Below the pieces are notes generated by a model. It was not told the origin of the DNA and searched no databases. It saw only the letters and a program-made list of their open reading frames with translations. Of a DNA stretch of 64,000 bases, positions 26,852-35,163 are shown in pieces (positions within the stretch are counted from its first letter, which is position 1; each line of letters begins with the position of its first letter). Source of the DNA: Lachnospiraceae bacterium (GTDB lineage: Bacteria; Bacillota; Clostridia; Lachnospirales; Lachnospiraceae); contig JAEENO010000020.1 in NCBI GenBank assembly GCA_016283755.1, positions 1-64,000 on the forward strand. The letters are read 5' to 3'. The position numbers and the translations under genes were made by a program.

Positions 26852-29674
26852 TTATTTATCTTCAAAATCAAACGAAATACCGCTTACTTCTTCATACTTT
26901 AATCTTGCGTCGAAAAGTGAGCCGCTCTTTGAGTGGAATCCTGTAATCTTCGCTTTTGTATGTCCCGTCATAATTAGTTCGGTAATAACTTCTTCGCTTA
27001 AGTCATTCTGTGCAACCATGTGGCTTATCTTAAAGCCGCATGTACATTCATAATAATACTTTGTTCTTACCAAATTGTTACCGCACTTAGGACATTTAAT
27101 CTGCGACTCAGCCGAAGGCACTGCATCAGGGAATTCAAACCTGATATCACCGTCTTCAAGTTTAAGAATTGCATCGAACTTCTTACCTGCCTTACTCTTA
27201 AATCCCTTTATAAGATCGGTCTTACCGTCTTTGAGAAGCTTTTTAACCTGAGTTTCGGTAATTGTCTTACCGCAGATACTTCCTACAGAGAACTTGCAGG
27301 TAGGATTCTCGGTATCCTTATTGCTGCATATATATCCGAATCCGGTTTTCTTTAACGGTGCCGAGCACACAGGGCACATCATATCCTTAAGAAGGTAGGC
27401 TTCCTTATCTTCAAAATCAAAGCCGATTGTAACCTTGCCGTCTTCATTCTTATCAAGCTTAAGTACCGCATCGAATTTTTTCCCTGCCTTTGAAGTAAAT
27501 CCCTTGATAAGTCCTGTCTTACCTTCCTTAATAAGCTTTTTAACATCATTCACATCGATTGACTTACCTGCAATCTGACCTATAGAAAAATTACAGCCGC
27601 TTCCGTCTTTATTATATTTCTCACATCCGAATCCAAACGGCGTAGTTACAAGCTCGCCGCCACATAAAGGGCAAGTCGCTCCAATCTTAAACTTACCCTT
27701 AACGTTACCCGACGCAAGATCGACAAAATCCTTGATTCTGTCCATAAGCTTATCCGTAACGTTCGTATTAATCATCGATACGGTTTCGTTCCTGATGAAA
27801 TCTTCAAGCTTGCTTCTGTACTCGGTAAAATCAACGGTTCCGTTGGTTATACCGTCCAAGCCCTTCTCCCAGGATGCAGTCATCTTAGGATTAAGAAGCT
27901 GCGGCACATTAAGGTCAACTACCTCGTAAACCATCTCTCCGAACTTTTCAGGTGTTAAGACCTGAGTCTTCTTGTTAAGATTAAGATAACCTATACGCAC
28001 AAGCTTATCTATAATCTCCGCTCTTGTTGCGGATGTTCCGATACCTGAACCCTTAATCTGCGCTCTTAATTCTTCATCTTCAATTAACTGTCCCGCATTC
28101 TCCATTGCAAGAATCATTGAACCCGAAGTATAGCGCTTAGGCGGTGTTGTCTTGCCTTCACCGACATCATAAGAAGTAACACCTATCGCATCGCCCTTCT
28201 TTAACGTCGCTGCAAGGCTTATTAAAGTATCGTTAGCCTCTTCGCTATCTTCTCCGTCCTCTTTCTCTATGGTCTTCTTACCAGCAATTTCAAGATATCC
28301 CGGTGCCGTAAGAACTTTTGCATTGGAGAAGAATCTCTCATTATCCACATTAATCGTAAGCTTAACGGTATCGTACTCCGCAGGTGGATAGAATATTGAT
28401 AAAAAGCGCCTTACGATAAGTTCATATATTGATTTCTCGAGATCCGATAACCCCTTTAAGGCATCAACCTGGCCTGTCGGTATGATCGCATAGTGATCGG
28501 TAATCTTGGAATCATCCGTATATCCCGTCTTCTCTATGCCTTCGTACAGCTTATTTTCAAGTATATTCTCCACGAACCTGTTCGTAACTTCATAATTCTT
28601 AAGACCATTCAAGTTTTTATTAATTTCCTTAGCTATTGCTGTAGATAAAACCCTCGCATCGGTACGGGGATACGTAGTCATCTTTCTTTCGTATAAAGTC
28701 TGCGCAACCGCCAATGTCTCATCAGGACTTATCTTAAATCTTTTTGAGCACTCTGCCTGTAATTCCGCCAGGTTAAAAAGAAGCGGCGCTTTCTTTTTAC
28801 TTCTTGCCTTCTCAAGTTCTTCAACCACAGCGCTTTTACCGGCAAGCTTATCTATAAGCTCTTCTGCGCTTTTCTTCTCTTTAAAACCGTTTTCTTTGTA
28901 CAACAAATAGGAATCTTCATAACAAGATCCCTTGGAAGCTTTCCATTCGCCCTTGATACTGCCTTCGGCGAATGAACCTATAACCTTATAAAACGGAGTT
29001 TCAACGAAAGAGCGAATCTCGCGCTCTCTTAAAACGACCATTCCAAGAACGCAAGTCATAACGCGTCCCACGGAAATCGGTCTGTATTCCTGAAGGTTAC
29101 CGGCATTGTTTAATAATCTGCCGTAATTTATTGACATTACACGTGAGAAATTAATTCCCATCGCATAATCTTCGATTGTTCTCATTATTCCGGAAAGTCC
29201 GAGATTCTTATATGCGGACATATCCTTAGCTTCTCTGATTCCGCGAAGCATCTCTTCATCGGTCTGAGAGTCGATCCATACACGCTTCTCGACCATACCG
29301 GCTCTTACGCCACCGAAGTTACGGATATTCTCTTCAATTGTCTGTCCTTCTTTTCCGGCATCTCCAGCCCAGTATACAGTATCGATATCCTCTCTTTGTA
29401 AAAGCGAATGAACCACGTCATACTGATCTTTTACGTTAGGGAGAACGTCATACTTATATACTTCCGGTAAGAAAGGCAGATCCTCTGCCTTCCACTTCTT
29501 ATACTTTGCATCGTACGCTTCCGGATATACCATTCCGACAAGATGTCCGACGCACCAGGATATTACATATTCATTATTCTCTATGTATCCTTTTTTATTG
29601 CCATTTACATTAAGAACCCTCGCAAATTCCTTGGCTACCGAAGGTTTCTCTGTAATAATAAGCGCTTTTGACAA
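26852..29674 (-). CDS. topB: DNA topoisomerase III
   Basis: A type IA topoisomerase of 940 residues that decatenates DNA using a transient phosphotyrosine bond. The Toprim motif reads D105-A-G107-K-E109 (context AGDAGKEGQ) instead of DxDxE; a Gly at the second Asp recurs in TopB proteins, so it is probably active. The catalytic Tyr is Y335 (KMTTYPRTDARV). The last about 330 residues hold three units, each a C4 zinc ribbon (CPLC, CPVC, CPKC) plus a linker with a conserved KLI..GKT..IKGF..K.GK.FDA.LKL, apparently duplicated. It is co-transcribed with the degenerate ATPase gene upstream (17-base gap). Confidence 0.95.
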   Translation of the reverse strand: MSKALIITEKPSVAKEFARVLNVNGNKKGYIENNEYVISWCVGHLVGMVYPEAYDAKYKKWKAEDLPFLPEVYKYDVLPNVKDQYDVVHSLLQREDIDTVYWAGDAGKEGQTIEENIRNFGGVRAGMVEKRVWIDSQTDEEMLRGIREAKDMSAYKNLGLSGIMRTIEDYAMGINFSRVMSINYGRLLNNAGNLQEYRPISVGRVMTCVLGMVVLREREIRSFVETPFYKVIGSFAEGSIKGEWKASKGSCYEDSYLLYKENGFKEKKSAEELIDKLAGKSAVVEELEKARSKKKAPLLFNLAELQAECSKRFKISPDETLAVAQTLYERKMTTYPRTDARVLSTAIAKEINKNLNGLKNYEVTNRFVENILENKLYEGIEKTGYTDDSKITDHYAIIPTGQVDALKGLSDLEKSIYELIVRRFLSIFYPPAEYDTVKLTINVDNERFFSNAKVLTAPGYLEIAGKKTIEKEDGEDSEEANDTLISLAATLKKGDAIGVTSYDVGEGKTTPPKRYTSGSMILAMENAGQLIEDEELRAQIKGSGIGTSATRAEIIDKLVRIGYLNLNKKTQVLTPEKFGEMVYEVVDLNVPQLLNPKMTASWEKGLDGITNGTVDFTEYRSKLEDFIRNETVSMINTNVTDKLMDRIKDFVDLASGNVKGKFKIGATCPLCGGELVTTPFGFGCEKYNKDGSGCNFSIGQIAGKSIDVNDVKKLIKEGKTGLIKGFTSKAGKKFDAVLKLDKNEDGKVTIGFDFEDKEAYLLKDMMCPVCSAPLKKTGFGYICSNKDTENPTCKFSVGSICGKTITETQVKKLLKDGKTDLIKGFKSKAGKKFDAILKLEDGDIRFEFPDAVPSAESQIKCPKCGNNLVRTKYYYECTCGFKISHMVAQNDLSEEVITELIMTGHTKAKITGFHSKSGSLFDARLKYEEVSGISFDFEDK

Positions 29675-29691
29675 ATATATAACCCCTTTTA

Positions 29692-31053
29692 CTACATCTC
29701 ATTCATGTCAACAAGGACAACAGACTTATCCGCTATCGACAAATGCTTAAGCTTTGCATCGAAGCCCTTAACGGAGAATAAATAGATATAATCCGCATTA
29801 ACCTTGGCTTCCTTATTGGCTGCAAGAAGTTCCTCATACATAGCATAATCGAATACTTCTCTCGAATAACTGCACTTTGCCGTAATCGTATTTCTGTCTT
29901 CGTCCTGCGCGATAATATCGATATTGGATTTCTTACCGATCCATGTACCTATCTTGGATATCATAATCGGAAGTCTCTTAACCGATGATAAAAGCTCTAA
30001 CGATTCCATACATATCTTTACAAAGGTTCTGTCTAAGAATTCAGGAATGTAAGGCTCTATGAAATAGTCATAGAAATCTTCAGAACCCATAACCTCTAAG
30101 AAGCTTAAATTAGGGAATACCATCTTGTAATAGAAATTAAGGAAAGTATCGTTAACACGATACACACCCTTCTTGGCATTCTCGTATCCGCCCGTTTCAA
30201 AGGATACAACCTTTTTCACCGCATCAAATTTGGCAAGATTCTTCATGTATACACTGATCTTCGGTCTTGAATAACCGGTATACTCAAATAAATCGTTAAG
30301 TTTCTCTCTGCCCGATGCAAGCGCATAGAGAATAGTCTGGTATACACCGAGTTCTCTTAATTCAATCTCAAGATACTCTCTTGCAGCATTATGGAAAGGC
30401 GCATTCTTATCAAGGATAAGGCGACAGATATTATCTTTTAAAGTTAAATCTTTATTCCAATAATCAAGATACTCCGTAACACCGCCGAAGATTCCGTATG
30501 CTTCTACGGCCTGCTGCTCGGATAATCCCGAATACATTCTTACAACCTCAAGAAAATTAAGCTCTGTAAACTTAATAATCTCTTCAAACTTCTTATATCC
30601 TTTGCTAAAATCTTCTACAAGTTCATGCTCTGCAAAGCAGATTGACTCAGTCATAAAGATAATCATGACAGGTCCCTTGTAGTAATCTTTATTCTTAAGC
30701 TTAAGGATATGTTCAAAAAATTCCGGGTCCTTCTTCATTATGTAATCAGCATGATCTATATATAATACAAGCTTCTTAGCCTCAGTAGTTCTTAAATGAT
30801 TGAAAAGATCGGCATAATTTCTCGAAACTGCATTAATATCACAGGATTTCTCAATCGTATCGGCAAAAAACTCTCTTTGAACTTCATTGGAACAATCTCT
30901 TGCAAGATAAACTATAGAAGGCTTATCGGATAAAAACCCCTTCATTAGTTCATGCTTCGATAATCCTCTTCTTCCGTAAAGAAAGACAAGATTATTGGTA
31001 TTAGAATCGTATATTTTCTGTAATTCCTCAATCTTAGCGTTATAAGAAGCCAT
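29692..31053 (-). CDS. AAA/DUF234-type ATPase with degenerate nucleotide site
   Basis: A 453-residue protein with the layout of archaeal-type AAA ATPases: N-terminal NTPase (1-200), winged helix (about 225-290, EYTGYSRPKISVYMKNL), and a DUF234/nuclease-like C-terminus (NIDIIAQDEDRNTITAKCSY, about 390-410) with the GKKSNIDII motif. The Walker A, usually GRRRVGKT, reads G27-RRGLS-K33-H34, losing Gly and Thr, and the Walker B is LYID100-H101 in place of the catalytic DE. It therefore seems unable to hydrolyse ATP. The C-terminal D and K residues of the nuclease-like core look kept. It lies between asd and topB, in the same transcription unit. Confidence 0.75.
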   Translation of the reverse strand: MASYNAKIEELQKIYDSNTNNLVFLYGRRGLSKHELMKGFLSDKPSIVYLARDCSNEVQREFFADTIEKSCDINAVSRNYADLFNHLRTTEAKKLVLYIDHADYIMKKDPEFFEHILKLKNKDYYKGPVMIIFMTESICFAEHELVEDFSKGYKKFEEIIKFTELNFLEVVRMYSGLSEQQAVEAYGIFGGVTEYLDYWNKDLTLKDNICRLILDKNAPFHNAAREYLEIELRELGVYQTILYALASGREKLNDLFEYTGYSRPKISVYMKNLAKFDAVKKVVSFETGGYENAKKGVYRVNDTFLNFYYKMVFPNLSFLEVMGSEDFYDYFIEPYIPEFLDRTFVKICMESLELLSSVKRLPIMISKIGTWIGKKSNIDIIAQDEDRNTITAKCSYSREVFDYAMYEELLAANKEAKVNADYIYLFSVKGFDAKLKHLSIADKSVVLVDMNEM

Positions 31054-31104
31054 AAATCCCCTCCAAAAATTAAATTAGCATTTACCATTTTACCACAAAA
31101 AATC

Positions 31105-32184
31105 CTATCGGTCAAAATAATGTAATGCATAAAGGGTTTCTGCCGTAAGAAGTCCGCCGCCGGCTGCTCCTCTTAAGGTATTATGCGATAATGCAACAAA
31201 CTTATACTGGAATATATTATCTTCTTCAAGTCTTCCGACCGTAACAGCCATACCACCTTCAAGATTAACATCCAATTTAACCTGAGGTCTGTCATTCTCT
31301 TCAAAATAATACATAAACTGCTTCGGTGCATGAGGAAGCTTCTCCCTCTGAGGGACTCCGGAAAACTCTGTAATTGCCTTAATAAACTCTTCCTTAGTAG
31401 GCTTTTTCTTAAAAGATACGCGAACAGATGCCGTATGTCCGTCAACAACCGGCACTCTAATACAAGTACAAGAAATCTTAAGGTCAGTTGCAGGTACAAT
31501 TACGCCGTTCTCAACATGTCCCATAACCTTAAGCGGCTCTTTCTCGCTCTTTTCTTCTTCTCCTCCGATATAGGGAATAATATTCTCAACCATTTCCGGC
31601 CATGTCTTAAAAGTTCTTCCCGCACCGGATATCGCCTGGTATGTGGAAACTACAGCAACTTCAGGCTCGAACTCTTTTAAAGCATAGAAAATCGGAACAT
31701 AGCTTTGAATCGAACAGTTAGGCTTAACAACGATAAAACCGTGCTTTGTGCCCAATCTCTCTTTCTGATGCTTTAATGCATCTAGATGATCTATATTGCA
31801 CTCAGGAAGTAACATCGGAACATCTTCGATATTTCTACATGCACTGTTATTGGATACAACGATAACCTCATGCTTAGCATATCCTTCCTCAAAAGCTCTG
31901 ATCTCGTCCTTCTCCATCTTAACCGCAGAGAATACAAGATCTACTTGCTTCGATACATTATCTATATCAAGGACATTCATCATAATCATTTTCTTCGCAT
32001 ATGAAGGAATCTCCTCATCCATTGACCACTTTTCGCTAACAGCGTCTTCGTATGTCTTACCGGCATTTCTGTTACTTGCCGCAAGAACAGTTACTTCAAA
32101 AAAAGGATGATTGTTAAGAAGTGTCACAAATCTCTGACCAACCATACCTGTTGCACCCAATATACCAACTCTGACTTTACTCAT
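31105..32184 (-). CDS. asd: Aspartate-semialdehyde dehydrogenase (archaeal/yeast type)
   Basis: Reduces aspartyl phosphate to aspartate semialdehyde with NADPH, for Lys, Met, Thr and diaminopimelate. The Rossmann motif GILGATGMVGQRF is at the start; the catalytic Cys lies in VVKPNCSIQSYVP and His in VVDGHTASVRVSF. The VVSNNSACRNIEDVPMLLPE segment and the length of 359 belong to the archaeal/yeast-like class rather than the E. coli class, as in many clostridia. The start has a AAGGAGG site. Three bases separate it from the queH stop, so the two are co-transcribed. Confidence 0.96.
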   Translation of the reverse strand: MSKVRVGILGATGMVGQRFVTLLNNHPFFEVTVLAASNRNAGKTYEDAVSEKWSMDEEIPSYAKKMIMMNVLDIDNVSKQVDLVFSAVKMEKDEIRAFEEGYAKHEVIVVSNNSACRNIEDVPMLLPECNIDHLDALKHQKERLGTKHGFIVVKPNCSIQSYVPIFYALKEFEPEVAVVSTYQAISGAGRTFKTWPEMVENIIPYIGGEEEKSEKEPLKVMGHVENGVIVPATDLKISCTCIRVPVVDGHTASVRVSFKKKPTKEEFIKAITEFSGVPQREKLPHAPKQFMYYFEENDRPQVKLDVNLEGGMAVTVGRLEEDNIFQYKFVALSHNTLRGAAGGGLLTAETLYALHYFDR

Positions 32185-32187
32185 AAG

Positions 32188-32736
32188 TTACCTCCTTTTT
32201 GAAAAGACACATCCGCAATAGGATTGTCTATATAGATTATACTCTCTTGAAAGCTCTATGGAGCGAAGATATCCGTTCTTTTTCTTAAAATTCGAAGGAA
32301 GATATGTTACGCCTACTTCCTTCGCAACCTCTTCTCCGATTGAATTAAGAAGATCTGCGTCTTTTAACGGGCTTAAGGTTAGTGTGGTTGCAAACATGTC
32401 GCAGCCTAACTCCTTACATTTAAAAGCGGACGCCATAAGTCTTAACTTAAAACATATTGTACACCTGTCACCCCGTTCCGGGCAATCCTCAAATCCTTTA
32501 ACAGAATTGAAGAAAAGTTCCGGATCAAAGTCTCCTCCCACAAAGTGAATCGGATTGACTTTAGGAATCTCATCTATAAGTCGCTTTAATTCATTCTCTC
32601 GGTACTCATATTCCGACATTTCCGTAATATTCGGATTATAGTAATAATCAAATATCTCATATTCAGGTGTAAGACGCTCGAGGCATACGCTGCTGCAAGG
32701 TGCACAACAACTGTGAAGTAAAAGCTTTAAAGCCAT
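32188..32736 (-). CDS. queH: Epoxyqueuosine reductase QueH
   Basis: Catalyses the final step of queuosine formation in tRNA, the non-cobalamin alternative to QueG. The 182 residues have the signature Cys sets: HSCCAPCSS at the start, DRCTICFKLRL in the middle (about 80-90) and SYCGCVFSKR at the end, which bind an Fe-S cluster and a second metal. The start at 32736 is preferred because GAGGAG lies 7 bases upstream; seven extra residues in the longer frame look unlike the family. It is co-transcribed with asd. With queA at 9.3 kb the cell can complete queuosine from preQ1. Confidence 0.96.
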   Translation of the reverse strand: MALKLLLHSCCAPCSSVCLERLTPEYEIFDYYYNPNITEMSEYEYRENELKRLIDEIPKVNPIHFVGGDFDPELFFNSVKGFEDCPERGDRCTICFKLRLMASAFKCKELGCDMFATTLTLSPLKDADLLNSIGEEVAKEVGVTYLPSNFKKKNGYLRSIELSREYNLYRQSYCGCVFSKRR

Positions 32737-32749
32737 AATAAACTCCTCT

Positions 32750-32800
32750 AAAAACAAAAACAGAGTTTTGTATAAAGAACTGTCTCTCCCTACAAAACTC
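32750..32800 (-). terminator. Intrinsic terminator of tRNA-Thr
   Basis: Minus strand: GAGTTTTGTA (plus 32791-32800) pairs with TACAAAACTC (plus 32763-32772), then TGTTTTTGTTTTT. It begins 7 bases past the tRNA 3' end and ends just before queH. Confidence 0.85.
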
Positions 32801-32806
32801 CCTATA

Positions 32807-32879
<73 letters not shown>

Positions 32880-32894
32880 ACGAACACATTCGTT

Positions 32895-32922
32895 ATTATA
32901 TCACGGAAGGAAATAAACGCAA
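32895..32922 (-). promoter_or_regulatory. Promoter of tRNA-Thr
   Basis: Minus strand: -35 TTGCGT (32917-32922), 16-base spacer, -10 TATAAT (32895-32900), about 16 bases before the tRNA 5' end. Confidence 0.75.
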
Positions 32923-32942
32923 AGATTTTTTTTGAAAAATTA

Positions 32943-32971
32943 TTGTTCTTTTTTCGACTACTTGATATAAT
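32943..32971 (+). promoter_or_regulatory. Promoter of the small membrane protein gene
   Basis: Plus strand: -35 TTGTTC (32943-32948), 17-base spacer, -10 TATAAT (32966-32971), followed by a GAGGGGG ribosome site and ATG at 33002. Confidence 0.7.
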
Positions 32972-33001
32972 CAAATTGTTCATTTTAATGAGGGGGAACA
33001 T

Positions 33002-33361
33002 ATGGAAAATAATCAAACTTCCGATAAGGGAAACAAGGGTTTTAAGCCGACATATTTAGCGCTTATACTTTTCAGTATAATATTTGTAGCCGGCGCTCTT
33101 ATGATTTCATATTTCGGAAAGACCAATCTGTTCTTCTCTGTAGTACTTCTTATGCTTCAGGTTGTAATTGCGATTTGTCTTTCAAAACTTAATTATGCGT
33201 GCCTTTTTATTGCCGGTGTTATTGAACTTGCCTTCGGTATTATCGCATCGGCAACTCTTGTAACAGTAATCTGTTTAGTCGTTTATTTTTGCGCACTTTA
33301 CACATTACACGTACTTAACAAATACGGGTTCAAAGAGCTTACAGCCGGGAATGCGGCATAG
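33002..33361 (+). CDS. Small multi-pass membrane protein, function unknown
   Basis: A 119-residue protein with a polar head (about 16 residues, MENNQTSDKGNKGFKP) and four hydrophobic helices (about 17-36, 42-58, 63-83, 84-103), ending in a polar tail. It resembles no characterised transporter or toxin. GAGGGGG lies 6 bases before the start, one of the stronger sites in this window. It is a plus-strand single-gene unit bounded by its own promoter and by a hairpin terminator shared with the convergent transglutaminase gene. It could be a small anchoring or stress membrane protein, but nothing in the sequence selects a role. Confidence 0.75.
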   Translation: MENNQTSDKGNKGFKPTYLALILFSIIFVAGALMISYFGKTNLFFSVVLLMLQVVIAICLSKLNYACLFIAGVIELAFGIIASATLVTVICLVVYFCALYTLHVLNKYGFKELTAGNAA

Positions 33362-33406
33362 CTTTGAACTTTAAGTATTTATCTTTTTTATTTTCTTTCT
33401 TTACTT

Positions 33407-33433
33407 GAAAAGCGCGGGAATTCCGCGCTTTTC
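33407..33433. terminator. Bidirectional terminator between convergent genes
   Basis: The palindrome GAAAAGCGCGGAATTCCGCG-like stem (arms 33407-33417 and 33423-33433) is flanked by T-rich sequence on both outer sides, serving both the small membrane protein gene and the transglutaminase gene. Confidence 0.85.
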
Positions 33434-33451
33434 ATTTATCTTATATTCTAT

Positions 33452-34642
33452 TTACTCTTCATCATCTGAATCATCTTCCGTTGAATCGTCTTCCGTTGAA
33501 TCGTCTTCTGTTGAATCATCTTCCACATAACCGTCATCATCACCAGGATCATTGTAGAAACTATCATATAACTGATTGATTACTTCCTGGATTGTCTCGT
33601 TTAACTGCTCTTTCTCTTCATCAGTTAAGTATTCTGCTTCAGATTCTTCACCATAGTGATAGAATGAAATCCAGAAAACATAACCGTTTTCATAAGGAAG
33701 CCAGATCTGGTTCTGAAGCCAGAATCCCTGATCCGGAATATACATTGAATCAATTGCACTGTTATACATGCCTGTAACTGCCTGTACACGTCTTGCAAAC
33801 TCTTCATCAACCGGGCAAGTAAACTTTACGAAGAAGGAATATTTCTTATCCATAAGGTTCTGAGTGTATAATCCCGGAAGCTCTTCAAGTGAAGATGCCT
33901 CACACATGTTATCCATAGCCTTATTGTACTTAAGAGAATTAGCATGTGGGAAAAACTCTGTATCCCAAGACTCCTGCTGACCTCTTATCGCATCGCAGAG
34001 GTTAAAGTGAGAATAATCTCCTCTTCCTACATCAGAGTAGATATCTGTATGATACCAGTCACCGTCAAGATTGATAAGATCCCAGCTGTGATAGCACTCT
34101 GTGTTATGTACAACCATACACTCGATATCCATCATCTGCATGAACAGACGGAATGTTGTGGCATAACCTACACATACAGCATTATGATACTTTAATACAC
34201 CGTAAGGGTTATCGGATTCCTGTGAAGATGAAGCAGGAATTACAACCAAAAGATTGGAATCATGTGCAAGATTCTTGCACATCCAGTCATATACAGCTGT
34301 TTCCTTCTCATACTCTGACATGCCATCCGTGATAATCTCTTTCAAGATATCGGATGCCATATCAAGTGTCTCTTTCTGCTTATCGTTAAGCTTAGAAGTA
34401 TCTCCGCTCTTATAAGCATCGGAAATATCTTCTGTGGACTTGATTTCATAAGAACCTGCAATCTTTACGTCGTTCTCTTTTGTAATACCTTCTTCTGCCT
34501 TAAGCTTCTTCTGCTCCTCTATATAGGCAGTAATGTTCTTCATCTCGTTAAATGAAGAATATGCAAATTTAATTGAAGTTGCTACTCCGCCGATCATTAT
34601 AACAATGGCAAGAATAAGACATACAATACCTGTTTTTTTCAT
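33452..34642 (-). CDS. Membrane-anchored transglutaminase-like protein (copy 1)
   Basis: A signal-anchor helix at residues 5-27 is followed by an extracellular region of 396 residues in all. The transglutaminase-like catalytic triad is C157 (YHNAVCVGYA), H185 (CYHSWDLI) and D200 (WYHTDIYSD). In bacteria such domains act as proteases, peptide cyclisers or cross-linkers on the cell surface. A tail of tandem DDSTE units ends the protein, coded by 15-bp DNA repeats. It is a close paralog of the gene at 35164-36342 (same triad positions), with the DUF4358 lipoprotein gene between them. The start has a GGGGAGG site. It is the last gene of the operon. Confidence 0.9.
   Translation of the reverse strand: MKKTGIVCLILAIVIMIGGVATSIKFAYSSFNEMKNITAYIEEQKKLKAEEGITKENDVKIAGSYEIKSTEDISDAYKSGDTSKLNDKQKETLDMASDILKEIITDGMSEYEKETAVYDWMCKNLAHDSNLLVVIPASSSQESDNPYGVLKYHNAVCVGYATTFRLFMQMMDIECMVVHNTECYHSWDLINLDGDWYHTDIYSDVGRGDYSHFNLCDAIRGQQESWDTEFFPHANSLKYNKAMDNMCEASSLEELPGLYTQNLMDKKYSFFVKFTCPVDEEFARRVQAVTGMYNSAIDSMYIPDQGFWLQNQIWLPYENGYVFWISFYHYGEESEAEYLTDEEKEQLNETIQEVINQLYDSFYNDPGDDDGYVEDDSTEDDSTEDDSTEDDSDDEE
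33469..33525. repeat. 15-bp tandem repeat coding an acidic tail
   Basis: Four near-identical 15-bp units (TTGAATCGTCTTCCG type) encode the repeated Asp-Asp-Ser-Thr-Glu of the transglutaminase C-terminus. The array may vary in copy number between strains. Confidence 0.8.
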
Positions 34643-34653
34643 AGTGTCCTCCC

Positions 34654-35148
34654 CTAATTTTCTTTGATCATATCGTCAAAAGCTCTTTCGATCTGTGTAT
34701 ACTCATCGGCTATTATAAGGACCACATAACGTCCGCTGACTTTAATAACCGCATTTTCTAATCTTGCTGCTTCTTCAACCGCATAGTTTGCGAACAGATT
34801 CTTTCTGTGATCAAGATGCTTCTGTAATGATTCCTTTGCTTCCTTAGCATCAGCCTCGTCCTTAACGGAGATAACTACAATCTCATCCGCAAGACCTTCC
34901 TTCGAATATGAAACAAAGAAATTACTTACTTTTTCATAATCGATATCGGATACATAAGCAAGTAATTCTGATGCATTATCATCAGCACTGCTTGCTGTCT
35001 GCATTTCCGGAAGCTTGGTTGTCGCATTAAGCATAGCTGTTCTTAAATCATAGAAATTAACATCTTTAACTTCTTCGGTCTTCTCACCGCATCCCGTAAG
35101 GGCTGCCATTGTAAGTACAAGAATAAACGCTGCTATAATCTTTTTCAT
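34654..35148 (-). CDS. DUF4358-family lipoprotein
   Basis: A type II signal peptide is visible: basic start, hydrophobic core and lipobox LTGC (Cys at 20), so the protein is anchored outside by lipid. The 144-residue mature part matches the DUF4358 pattern (SNFFVSYSKEGLADEIVVISVKDEADAKEAKESLQKHLDHR), of unknown function. The start has a GGAGGAAT site. The gene is placed between two paralogous transglutaminase-like genes with 11- and 15-base gaps, so the three are surely co-transcribed; it may be a partner or substrate of the enzymes. Confidence 0.88.
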   Translation of the reverse strand: MKKIIAAFILVLTMAALTGCGEKTEEVKDVNFYDLRTAMLNATTKLPEMQTASSADDNASELLAYVSDIDYEKVSNFFVSYSKEGLADEIVVISVKDEADAKEAKESLQKHLDHRKNLFANYAVEEAARLENAVIKVSGRYVVLIIADEYTQIERAFDDMIKEN

Positions 35149-35163
35149 TGCATTCCTCCGTAA

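Noticed and set aside
26852..29674. TopB as an inactive enzyme because of the Gly in the metal site.
   Set aside because: Gly at that position recurs in TopB proteins and the catalytic Tyr is intact.
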